Made by a program: the position numbers and the translations under genes
The notes under the pieces: generated by a model
Databases searched by the model: none
Seen by the model: the letters and a program-made list of their open reading frames with translations, nothing else
Told to the model about the DNA's origin: nothing
NCBI GenBank assembly: GCA_001600555.1
Contig: BCKH01000006.1
Coordinates: 806,001-870,000 of the forward strand
Length of the DNA stretch: 64,000 nt
Source of the DNA: Albophoma yamanashiensis
Taxonomy: Eukaryota > Ascomycota > Sordariomycetes > Hypocreales > Ophiocordycipitaceae
Direction of reading: 5' to 3'
Part shown: one piece after another, positions 43,621 to 54,087 of the stretch
Numbering within the stretch: position 1 is the stretch's first letter
How the letters are laid out: each line of letters starts with the position of its first letter

Positions 43621-45046
43621 GTATGTGATTCATAGCTCACGTAGGTCTGAATGGCCACGGCAGCGGCCATAGTGGCTTATTATCCGCTTTTTGGGCCGGT
43701 GGCAGTCGCGGAGCCCAGGGGTCGGCCCCCAGGTGAGAAGTTACGCCGACGAGTTGCGGTATTGTTGCGAGGGTCGGATTTTGCAAGTTGCGAGAGGTTC
43801 TCCTGCATTAGAACACCATCTATCCCATGCGCGTCAATGCGCACTCTGGATGCCGCGGGCCTCGGGCCTCAGTCGGCGTTCCACCTCGGCACGCATAACT
43901 CTGCCAAGCGACGCCGAAGTGACGCTCAAGGCTTGGCCGCAAACTCTCCGTGCCACTCCTTCATCCGAAGCTCGCGATGCCTCGCGATCCCTGGCGCGGC
44001 TTCTGCCTGTGGCGTGCCTCCTCGTCGAGGATCACGGCGATGGAAGGGATGCGACCGCAACACGCCGTTCCGGGTTCCGATAGCGGGGCGTCAAGCGCTG
44101 ACCGGCTCCGGCCCCACTCGGAGCCGATGCAGGCTTTTATTTGGCCGGTCCCCACCTGCAAACAAATCCGCGGAGTTTCCGAAACGATTTTTCTACCCCT
44201 CTCCCTAGGCGACTCTATCCACGACCTGTGGCCATGCAATGCTACGCGAGCCTTCGAAGAAGGTTTCGAGAAGCATCAACTCTCGGGAAACCGCATGCTG
44301 GGCGTTGCAAAGATATGAATTTAGAACCCCGGCGATAAGCCCTCTTTGATCCGTGATCCACAGCAGGCCTCGGCCCAGCGCCGGCCGACCCACTTGGTGC
44401 CCAAAACTGGAGCAAATGAATCGAACGAAGGGCGTTATGTCGCTGCCGCCGCGCATACGATGTCGCTGTCGTTCCACCGGAGGCGCAAGCACGTCCGTCC
44501 CATGACCAATTCGCAGAGTCGGCACCTGGCAGCCAAGGCGACGGGCTCAGATCAAACGGCGCCTCATGTTCAGAGTGAACGGAACCCCGGGGAGAGCGCG
44601 CACCCTGCAGAGCCCTCTCCGGGCAGGTTGTCGATTTTCTCCTCTCCAGCCCGAGTCGTGGACGGCGGGCGTGGCGCATCTCGGGTCAATTGAGAGGCGC
44701 GGCTTTGGTTCCGTCCCTCGGAGCCTCCCCACTCGGTGCTATGGCCGTTTCAACCCGTCCGCCGGTTACGGGGATGGGGTTCGAGATTTTGGGAGGTGAG
44801 AGGGCGGGATGACAAGGGGCATGACGAGCGATCGGCTCCCACGCCCTTCGCGGCAGCCACCCGTATGTAGTCGAACGGGGACCAACTCTCGTAGTCGTGC
44901 TTCGAACACTCCTCTTTCATCGTCGGGCCAAATGACGCCAGATTTGTGCCGCCGCGGTGGCAGACCGATCGTTCACTTCCAACAAGAATAAGACCCCCGC
45001 ATTGACGCACCCTGTAAACCGTCGTGAGCCCAGCCAGCCATCAGCC
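43621..45046. other. Gene-free spacer before the MFS transporter
   Basis: Return to higher GC. Open frames up to 185 codons without domain support. The right end holds the promoter and leader of the transporter gene. Confidence 0.5.
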
Positions 45047-47064
45047 ATGGCAGAGGACCCAGAGAAGGCGCCGGCGCCGCCAACGAGCCCCGGCGCTGAG
45101 ACGACCTGCTCCCGCTCCTCCGGAGAGGACTCCCCCCAGTTCGAGGCCATCAAGAGGACGAGGACGGACCGCAGCCGGCGCTCCGCCGAGACGGATCGGC
45201 TCGACGCCGAGGATGCGTACGAGACGCTCGAGCATGCCGTGACGGCGGACATGCAGACCGAGGCGGAGCGCATGGCGCGCGAGCCCATCGCGTACACCAA
45301 GACGGGCACCAGCGTCGCCAGCGTCGCGTCGCGCCCGCCGGAGTACGAGGTCATCTTCGAGGACCGGGATCCGGAGAACCCAAAGCACTGGCCGCTGTGG
45401 TACCGCTGCTGGAGCATCTTCGTCGTGTCGTTCGCGACGTGGGTCGCGACCATGTACAGCACCAGCTACACCGCGTCCGCGCCGGGGCTCATTGCCGAGT
45501 TCGGGTCGTCGACGACCATCGTGACGCTGGGCATGACGACGTACCTCCTCGGGCTGGCCGCGGGCAGCTTGGTCGTGGCGCCGCTGAGCGAGCTGTACGG
45601 GCGCCGGATCGTCTACCTCGTGTGCCTGACCGGGTGGGCACTTCTCATCATCCCGTGCGGTCTCGCACACTCGCTGACCACCATCATCGTCGTGCGCTTC
45701 TTCGGGTGCGTGGAGCCTCCCCTCGCCGTGGCGAGTCTGTCCGCTGACCAGCTTCGCAGTGCCTTCTTCGGTGCCGTCATGATCTCCAACGCGCCCGGCA
45801 GCGTGGTGGACGTTTCCAACCCAGACTACCTCGCCAGGAGCATGTCGCTCTTCGGAGTCGCTCCGCTCAACGGCCCCGTGACCGGGCCCATCCTCGGCGG
45901 CTTCGTGTACGAGTCGCTCGGCTGGAGGTGGGCGAATTGGATCGTCATGATGATGGGCGGCCTGACGGTCGTCCTGATGCTGACGGTCAAGGAGACGTAC
46001 GCGCCCGCCGTGTTGAAGGCCAAGGCTGCGCGGATCCGGAAGCAGACGGGCGATCCCAGGTACTGGTGCCAGTACGACCAGAGGGTGTCGACCTGGCAGC
46101 TGCTCAAGATCAACCTGAGCCGCCCCTTCATCCTCTTCGCCACGGAACCGATACTGTGGTTCATGAACATCTGGTTGGTCGCCTCCGTTCCCTCCTCCCA
46201 CCTCTGGACGCGCGTGCTGACAGCTCGGCAAGGATGTCCATCGTTTACGGCATCCTGTACCTCTGCTTCGTGGCATACCCCATCGTCTTCTCGCAACATA
46301 GGGGCTGGTCGCCCGGGATGAGCGGCCTCGCGTTCGTAGGCATCGGCATCGGCACGCTGCTGGCCATCTTCGTGGAGCCTCTTCTCCGGCGCCTGATCAA
46401 CTCGCAGCCCCGCGACCCCGAGACGGGCAAGGTGCTGCCCGAGTCGCAGGCCCTCGTCATGGGCATCGGCTCGGTCGCGTCGGGCGTCGGGCAGCTCGGC
46501 TTCTCGTGGACGTGCCTGCCGACGACGATCCCGTGGGCGGCGCCGATCGCCTTCGGCATCCCGTTCGGCTTCGGGAACACGCTCAGCTTCATCTACGGGT
46601 CCAACTACCTCGCGGGCGCGTACGGCATCTACGCCGCCAGCGCCCTCGCGGGCAACGCCGTCATCAGGAGCGTGTTCGGCGGCACGCTGCCCCTGGCCGG
46701 GCCCACCATGTACGCGAACCTGACGCCGCAGTGGGCGGGCACGCTGCTCGGCCTGCTCGAGGTGATCACCATCCCGATTCCCTTCATCTTCTGGAGGTAC
46801 GGAGGCAAGATCCGGGCCAAGAGCAGGGTCATTCGACAGCTCCGCGAGGACCAGGAGAGGATGGATGCCAAGAGGGCCAAGAACAGGGCCAGGATGGAAA
46901 GGAACAGGGCCAGGATGGAAAGGAACAGGGCCAGGATGGAACGCCGCCGGCAATTGGAGTCGAGCGACGTTTCCGGGGATGACACGTCACAAGTTTTAGG
47001 CGACCAAGACGAGGGCGAGAAAGGGAGCGTCAGGACATCGGTCAATTTAGCGTCGGGGTCGTAA
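45047..47064 (+). CDS. MFS drug/polyamine transporter (DHA1 type)
   Basis: Plasma-membrane or vacuolar proton-coupled exporter of the major facilitator superfamily, close to fungal multidrug and polyamine (Tpo-like) carriers. Exons are 45047-45705, 45760-46173 and 46233-47064. Intron 1 (54 nt, GTGCGT..CAG, branch CTGAC) is a multiple of three without stops, so it reads through and adds a false insert; removing it restores VRFFG/AFFGAVMISNAPG. Intron 2 (59 nt) has an unusual GTTGGT donor and gives MNIWMSIVYGILYLCF. The product is about 634 residues. It has an acidic/Ser-rich cytosolic N-terminus, then DPENPKHWPLWYR just before the first span, motif A-like SELYGRRIVYL, and about 12 membrane segments. 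The tail is basic with RARMERN repeats. The start was placed at the ATG in GCCATGG at 45047; the upstream extension has no ATG. Substrate unknown. Confidence 0.92.
46881..46940 (+). repeat. 21-bp tandem repeat inside the transporter tail
   Basis: About three near-perfect 21-bp units (AACAGGGCCAGGATGGAAAG and one more base) encode RARMERN repeats in the cytosolic C-terminus. Copy number is likely to vary between strains, since units are almost identical. Confidence 0.85.
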
Positions 47065-47452
47065 TGGAAGTGCCTAGCGACGTTTTTGGCAACTGGTTGA
47101 TTTTGCGTTCCATGAAATACGAGTATGCAACAGCGATCGTCTTCACCTTGACCTCCCAACAAGTCATTACTGCAAACTAGCGTCAGATACATAGGAAAAA
47201 AAAAAATTGAAGAACATTTCAGCCATTTCCTATTCACGACAGAGAAGCATTACGGAGACAACTGGTGCCGGTATGATGGTCACAAGTCGACTGAGGCAAG
47301 GTGGTGTAGGGTAGCGGCAGATGTTGTGTGCAGAGCAACCAGAGTCATGTCCCTCCCTACCCAGCCAGCCAAAAAAATAAAAAAACCAAAGGATGACGCA
47401 AGATTCGCCAGAAATGGCAAAAAAAGAGTTCTCAAATCGAATTTATAGGAAC
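47065..47452. other. Gene-free spacer
   Basis: 3' flank of the transporter with A-runs near 47197-47206 and 47375-47387. The A-rich part beside the tRNA acts as its T-run terminator on the minus strand. No gene seen. Confidence 0.5.
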
Positions 47453-47537
47453 AGCCCGATGCGGGGGTCGAACCCGCAACCTTGAGATTTCGTGTACTCG
47501 TAAGAGTCTCACGCTCTACCGATTGAGCTAACCGGGC
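47453..47537 (-). tRNA. tRNA-Lys (anticodon CUU) with intron
   Basis: Minus-strand cloverleaf: acceptor GCCCGGT/ATCGGGC, D arm AGCTCAATCGGTAGAGC, anticodon stem TGAGA/TCTCA with loop CTCTTA...A (anticodon CTT in DNA), T arm GCGGG-TTCGACC-CCCGC. A 12-base intron (CGAGTACACGAA) sits one base after the anticodon, the standard position for nuclear tRNA introns. Confidence 0.93.
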
Positions 47538-48445
47538 ACCGAATCCTCAGTGCGATTGTTGAAGACTGTGGGCGCTATTTTCGATTATACAGCGTTGGGG
47601 TGTCGCCACGGTGGGGGGATGGGGACGGGATGGGGACGGGGTGGGCCCCCCAGTGGTCAGGACTTGCGCGAGTGTTTGCTTCATTGACTTACTACGTGCT
47701 GCACCCTGGCGAATCGGCGGGATGACGGAACATTGCTGGAAGGGAATGCGAGCGCATGTGTTGAAGATTGAGATCTGAGCGAAAGATATCTGTGCCTCTG
47801 TGGTTGGTGCATGTATCGCGGGCGTCGTCATTATCGTCGGGCGGTAGCCAAGGCGAACGCACGCGGGGCGCGCTTCGTGAGTGCACACCATTCCCAGGAA
47901 CATCGATGTAATTACGGGGTAGGTTTTGTTTGAAACCCTTCAACATGCCGGCAGTTGCAGCCGCCTCGACGTGCCAATCGGGTTCCTTGACGACATCGCT
48001 GCAGGACGCTGCGCCACATGTCTCACCTAAAAACCCTCCCCAAGGCAGTACCTCCTCGTACCGTTACCTGCTGCGAGAATCATCATCTCGCAGCAGCGCG
48101 AGCTGAGCGTAGCGGCAGCTGCCAGGGTCGATGCTGTCGCATCCAGGCAGGGCTCACGAGGTGACCGTCGCCGCGGCCCATCCAGCCTCTGCAATGTCTA
48201 CATGCGCTAGCGACCCGGGCGGCTGAACGTCAATTGGCGCCGCCATACCTCGACTCGTCCGAGCCCATCCGCATCTGGAGAGAGTTCCAGCTACCGCGAG
48301 CCGGTGGCAACCACCAGGCGGAAAGCTTTTGGGGCCGGCTCGCGTGCGAGGAAACCGGCCTGCCCATGACGACAATGCGTGCCCTCGACCCCGATCCGAT
48401 TCCACCCTGCCCAACGTCGCCCGTCGTCGACGTCGCGAGCGCAGC
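47538..48445. other. Gene-free spacer
   Basis: Includes two GGGGACGGGATGGGGACGGG-like G-rich repeats near 47616-47642. Short open frames on the minus strand look random. The right end is the promoter region of the next gene. Confidence 0.45.
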
Positions 48446-49671
48446 ATGCAGACGGCGGAATGCGTCTACGTCGGCGAGGGCCAGGCAGACATAGCCGGCA
48501 TCGGGGTGAGTGCAGGTCCCCTCGTCTTGCGGCGCGGGAAGCGGCTGACGGCGAGAAACCCGTGAATGACAGATCCTCGTCGGCTTCATCGGCCAGGCCT
48601 TCGTCTCCCTCGTCCTCGCCGCCTGGGCCTTCCTCATGTCCAGGCGCAGCGACCTCGAGCTGCACCGCGGCGGCGACACCATCGAGCACCGCATCGAGCG
48701 CAAGCGCCTCGAGTTCGTGTCCGACATCCTCATGATCGGCAACGACATCCAGATGGTCCTCGGCAGCTCCTACATGATCACCGCCTTCGCCTCGGCCTCC
48801 GTCATCGACCTGTACCACCTGCGCCTCGTCTTTGACATCGTCAGCTTCGTCGGGTGAGTCTTCCTGCCTGCCTGCCTGCCCTGCCCTCCCCCCTGCTCGC
48901 CCAACGCTCCCGGACGGGTTCTTTGCCAACGCGCCGCTCTCCAGCGTCTCCAACGCGGCCGCCATGGTCTGCTGGAACTTCTGCAAGCGCCGCCTCCACG
49001 GGCCCGACACCCCGAGGGTCCGCTTCAACAAGCGCCGGCCCCTGTCGTACTTCATGACGGCCCGGCACCGCGGCAGCTACATGTTCGCCTCCATGTTCAT
49101 CGCCCTGACGATCCTGCTCTGCATCCAGCTGAGCCAGTGGGCGCCCGACGCGCGGCCCGGCCGCTGCTACTACTCGTCGCTCATCTCCGGCCCCGACGCC
49201 AGCCACCCGGACACCGACATTGCGTACGTAGCCGTCACCGCCGCCTGGATGGTGGCGGCCATGTTCAGCGCCATCTTCATGGGCACCCGCCGCCTCCGCT
49301 GGGTGCTGGTGTCGGCCTTCCTGCAGTTCCCCGTCCACCTGTACATGGCCATCGCGCTCCGCTGCGCCAACGAGCCCTACCTGGAGGGCGTCGACGCCAG
49401 CGAGAACAGCTGGGACTTCGGCCAGACCACGGCCGTCGTGCTCCTCGCCATGGCCGTCGTCGAGCTGGCCACCAAGGGCTGGGGGTACTTCGTCTTCGAG
49501 CACGAGCTGGAGAAGCGCCGCGGCGGCCGCAAGAACGGCGACGCGCCCGGCGCCGCCAGCACGCAGTCGGACGAGAGGGGGGACGAGGAAACGCGGCCGA
49601 GCGGCGAGCTCCACGACGAGCCGCCACGGCGTTCCGTGACTGGCGTGCTTCAAAAGCAAGTCTCGTCATGA
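48446..49671 (+). CDS. Multispanning membrane protein, third member with similar N-terminus
   Basis: Integral membrane protein of unknown function. Exons are 48446-48505, 48573-48853 and 48945-49671, with introns of 67 nt (GTGAGT..CAG) and 91 nt (GTGAGT..CAG), about 355 residues. The N-terminus ends QADIAGIG/ILVGFIGQAF, resembling NPDLFGVGVRIGVYGQ of the 13721 protein. Later parts (DLYHLRLVFDIVSFVGVSNA, a basic loop KRRLHGPDTPRVRFNKRRP, and four or five more hydrophobic spans) match a wider fungal membrane-protein type rather than the close pair at 12-14 kb. The C-terminal 60 residues are polar and likely cytosolic. About seven spans are predicted by eye. The ATG was chosen because exon 1 joins in phase to the first span. 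A short CTGC repeat lies in intron 2. Confidence 0.82.
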
Positions 49672-50486
49672 CGTCCGCGTGGCGCGGTCCCATCTGTCAC
49701 GCTCGGCGTAGCTTCGTTGAAGCCTGTTCAGTAACCCTGGCCCAATACACTGTTTTCACATCTGCGTACTTGACTGCCGAACCTGCATGCCTGACCGGCG
49801 GCCCTGTACGCCCTGTACCGGGACTGCTCAAAGCCACGAACGTGCTGGACAAGGGTTGTTTCGAGATCAAATGCTACGAGGGTGAACCATGACTTGGGCT
49901 GCCTTGGTGGACCAATTGGTTCTCTCCTATGATGACAAGATCGCACCTACGTAGTATACGTAACACGTAGCGGCTTCATGCCGTCTCAAATCGGAACACC
50001 TATTCACAACGCTGGCGTGTATCTCCGTGCCGGGTTATCCTCTTCTAGCAATCTGAGCCATGGCAACGAATCCAAAGACGTTGGATGCCCTCGAGCTGGG
50101 TCGCATGTTGTTCTATTCATTGCCCTTCCCTTCATCTCTAATCCCGCCGACGTGTAGGCAGTTTGCTCTGCCCCTCGCTTGCTGGTCCTAGCCGGGGCTT
50201 TGTCTCGGCGGCTGGCCAGCATCAAACCAACGCTTTTAAAGGCTGCCACATTTCCCAGCACCATGCATGCCGTGTCCAAGAAGTCCGGTCGGCTGCACCC
50301 ACGCCGGAGAACCATTCTCCCGTCAGCGTGCCGTGCCCCAGCTCAGCTCCTTTCCGGCCGTCGTGTCTATCGACCTCCAAAATCTCGTCATATCCAGCCT
50401 GCCCGGCGTTGCCGATCGCAACCGGGTGCATGCACGGATGCAAGACCCTCCCCGAGCGTTTACCTTGTCCACGCGGCACGCCTACC
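49672..50486. other. Gene-free spacer between convergent genes
   Basis: Contains a TACGTAGTA motif at 49949-49957 and short open frames without support. It must hold the 3' ends of the membrane-protein gene and of eIF2A. Confidence 0.5.
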
Positions 50487-52608
50487 CTATTCCTTCTCCA
50501 GCGTATCCAACTCCTTCATCACCGCCGCCTTCGTGTTGATCTTCTTAAGCTGCGTGTCCTCGAGCTTCTCTCCACCGGCCAGACGCATCTCGAGATCCTC
50601 GATGGCCCGAATCTTCTTCTGCAGGCTGCGAACCTTCTTGGCGTTTGGATTCTGCGAAGCGTCGGTCTCGACGGGGGCGCTTTCGCCCGTGGCAGCCTGC
50701 TGCGGCGGTGCCCCGCCCTGGACCCCGGCGCGCGGACCTTGGTTGGTGTTGCTGCGGCTGCGGCTGACCCCGTTGTTCCTTGACCGGCTGCGGAAGTCTC
50801 GGGCGTTGCCGTTGAGGCTGCTGCCGTTGTGGAGGCCTCGGCGATCGGGGCTGCGGCCCTCGCCTCCGGAGCCGGCTCCCGGCTCCTGGCGTGGGGGCGC
50901 CAGGCTGGCTCCGCCGTCGGCCTCGGGCCGCCCTTCCTGGTTGCTCTTCTTGCCGCGCTTCTTCTTGTTCTTCTTGGACGCGCCGTCGTTGTCGACCGGC
51001 TCGGCACCGGGCACGGTCCTCACCTGCGGCTCGGCCGGCTCCGCTCCGGGGACGGCACGTCGGGGCCGTCCGAAGCCGTTGGGCCCGACGTTCTGCGTCC
51101 CGTTGCTCACGACGTGGGCGGCGCCGCCCTCGTCCTCTCGCTTGAAGTGCAGCGGCGTGGCCAGACCACGGGCGCCGGGGGGACGGTACGCGCCCGCCGG
51201 CTTGCTCGGCGTCTTGACGGTGCCCAGGTACGCGGTGGCGGATTCGTGGGGGGGAGGCACGCGGCTGAGCGGGTCGCCGGGGGTCAGGTTCTCCGCCGCG
51301 GCGGGTCGCCACGTGACGTTGTACAGCTCGACCATGTCTTCGTTGTACATGATGCCGCCGCCGACGTGCCAGAGCTTGACGCCGTTGTCGACGCGGAGGC
51401 GAGGCGAGGTGGTCGCCGTCATCAGGTATCGGCTGTCGGGGCTCCACTCGCACACGCTGGGGTTGCCGCTCTCGATGGTGCAGACCTTGCGGTAGTCCTT
51501 CTCCAGGTCGTACACGTCAATCTGCCCGGCGAGGTTGCCGAAGCCCGCGACGAGCACGAAACGGCCGCTGGGCGAGAAGTTGATGGTGTTGCGCGGGCCG
51601 AGGGGGAACGAGTGCTTGGCGACGGCGCGGTCGTTGAAGATGGTCGCCTTGGCCGGCATGTAGCCGTAGACAACGCCGAACTCGCGGGAGTTGTCGGACC
51701 AGGAGACGTCGTGGATGGGCCCTTCCTTGTCGAGGGTCACGCGAGCATCGAAGGCGCCGTTCGTGCTGAGCAGGTACAGCGTCGTCTCCCCGTAATAGCT
51801 CTTGCCGGACCTGTCGACGTCGGTCTGGGCAAGCACGAGGATGCTGGAGCCGCGCTTGTTCCACTTCAGCTGGACCTTGTCGCCCTTGAAGAAGGTCTTC
51901 TGGGAGATGGGGTTCTGGAACATGGGGACGTTGTAGACCTTGACCACGGCGGGTTGACCCTGAAGGAGGTCGGGTTAGCACGACGGCAAGACGCCGGGGG
52001 TGGGCTGGGGAGCGACGAACCTTGCGTTCCGGAACGAAGACAGCCACGGCGTGGTTCTGGCTGCCCGGCGCCAGGGCGAAGTTGGCGGCGCCCTCGACGC
52101 GAAGCTTGTTCCAGACGGTGACGAGGTCGTGGCTCTCGTGGAACTGGACCTCGTTGGTGACGAGGCGAGCGCAGTACTTCTCGTCAGCCGTGTACTGGAG
52201 ATTCCAACCGCCCTGCTGCTTCTGGACGAAGCGGCCGAGCGGCTGCTTGTCGCCCGCCGCGACACCCTCCTCTACCGTGCGCCAGACCTTGAGGTTCTTG
52301 GTCGCATCGCCAGCCTCATCCTTGGAAGGGCGCTCCCAAGTGATGAGGAAGGTGCCGAGCGGCGAGAAGCCGAGCTCGTAGACGTTGAGGAGGGGAAGGT
52401 TGAGGACCTGATGGCCCGTGGAGGCGTCGACGACGGTCACCGACTCGGACGACGCCCAGCCGAAGAAGCGGCCGCAGGGCGAGTACGCGCTGCACCGGAG
52501 GTTCCCCTCGGGCTTGGTGAACCCGGCGAGGGGCTCGTAGACGGGAGCGGCGTCGAAGATGCCGATCGTCTTCTGGGTTCGGTACGAGAACTGCAGAGGG
52601 GACGCCAT
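50487..52608 (-). CDS. Translation initiation factor eIF2A
   Basis: Non-canonical initiation factor that delivers initiator tRNA to some mRNAs independently of eIF2. Minus-strand exons are 52608-52021 and 51959-50487, joined by a 61-nt intron (GTTCGT..CAG, branch CTAAC) in phase 0 that gives PERKGQPAVVKVYNVPMFQN. The product is about 686 residues, near the usual fungal length. Residues 1-430 are the WD-type beta-propeller (FSYRTQKTIGIFDAAPVY, CGRFFGWASSESVTVVD, FKGDKVQLKWNKRGSSILVL, SDNSREFGVVYGYMPAKAT, WSPDSRYLMTATTSPRLRVD). Next comes a low-complexity basic linker with KKNKKKRGKK and RS repeats. A C-terminal helix (KKVRSLQKKIRAIEDLEMR, then AAVMKELDTLEKE) ends the protein. The start MASPLQFSYRT fits family N-termini. 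Confidence 0.95.
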
Positions 52609-54087
52609 GGCTAGTCAAAGTCACAGTGTCTCGGTCGTCTCGCAGCTGGCCTGGGTGGCTTGGAAGTGGTGGTCTTGCAGTGTTCTTGGGGATCTGGCGA
52701 CGAGGGTCTCTCTACGCCGATGGTCGGCACGTGTGACGGCCGGCTTTGGCGCGCGATTGCGTTCGACGGCGAGCGGCTGGGCAGCACGAGGGCTGGCGGG
52801 AGGGGAACGGCGGCCGGGTCTGTCTCGATTTGCTTCCGCAGTCGGGACGAGATGACGGAGTCCTCGCACGCAAGTACAGGAGACGAGCCGGGGCCGTCCG
52901 TGTCGAGCGTCGTGCTGAGGGAGGCGGTCTGTTGACGCAGCGAGCTGGATCGGGCGGCAACAGCGCGGACGGCGAGGTCGGCGGGCGCAACGAAGACAGG
53001 GGGTCGGAAGAACAGGATGCAGACGGAAGAGAGTCCAAGGGCGGAATTGACGAGCACCCAGGAAGAGGGGGAATGGGGGGGAACGGCGGCTTCGGCGGCG
53101 ATGCCGTTGTGTTGTCGGGCTGGGATGGAGAGGGAAGAGGAGGAACCGAGGGCGGGCGGGATGGAGGCTGCAATTTTCAATGGACGTTCTATTTTTTCCT
53201 TCCCTTTGGCAGCCCAGTCCAATCCACGTCGAGCACACCCGCGTGCTAGGGGATCTTGATCCACCGCCTCAGCCTTAGCCCAGCAGCCCGCCCACTAAAA
53301 GCGCTCCTCAGCCACAGGCTGGTTGGCTGGGCGGGCGTCGGCTTACTGGCACTTCCCTCCAGCGCCACCCAGACACGGTTCCATCCGCCGACGGCCCTGT
53401 TGAAGCCCGAGGGGACGCCCCCCGCCAATCAGAGCGACGCCCATGGGCGTTGACATCGGTTCCAACGCCGGTTGCCTCAGGACGACGACGATCACATGTG
53501 CTGCCAGCGCAGTTGGGCAGGTGTGCAGTTTGGACTGGCCAAGGGAGGCTTGGATCGACACATTACTCGATGCAGACGGACAGCTGCGGCGTACGACTCC
53601 CTTGCGGCGCGCGGGCGTCGTCGAGTCCAACGCTGACGGCAGCCATCCGCGGAGGTTCTGTGCACAGAGGCAGCTAACAACTGCAACGGTATTGATTCGC
53701 TCATTCTGCTGTTCCGAGACCTGGGATCTCCTCGCATTCTCCTTTTGCGCCGTCAGCGTGCGAGTAGCGATGCCGCAGCCGGATTGAAGAAGTTGGCAAA
53801 AGATTGGTGTCGCGAGATGGGCTCGAGCTCTTCCGGCACCAGCACATCCACGGCCCTCGCCAACTGTGTGCGAATCCGGGAGACAACGCGGCCGCCGTGA
53901 CGCGGTCCTATTCCGCATGCTTGACGTCTGCAGCGCAGCATTGCTGTTGCCACCCGGATTCCGTCGACGCTGCGCATTCACATTGGTGCCTCGCCCAATG
54001 ACGCCCGCCAACGCCCGCCAACGCCCCAACGTCGGAAGCTGAGATCGATGCGCAATCTTCAAGGTCACGCGACCCCCTCGGCAGCAA
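52609..54087. other. Gene-free spacer
   Basis: About 1.5 kb holding the eIF2A promoter and leader (the + strand is purine-rich near 52900-53170, so the leader is pyrimidine-rich) and the 3' flank of the RPAP1-like gene. No recognisable gene. Confidence 0.5.

Noticed and set aside
44957..45046. Extended N-terminus of the MFS transporter
   Set aside because: Would need a GTG start; the ATG at 45047 has a good context and the extension has no conservation-like features.
50829..52121. 430-codon plus-strand frame opposite eIF2A
   Set aside because: Compositional shadow of the eIF2A exons; crosses the eIF2A intron without any conserved block.
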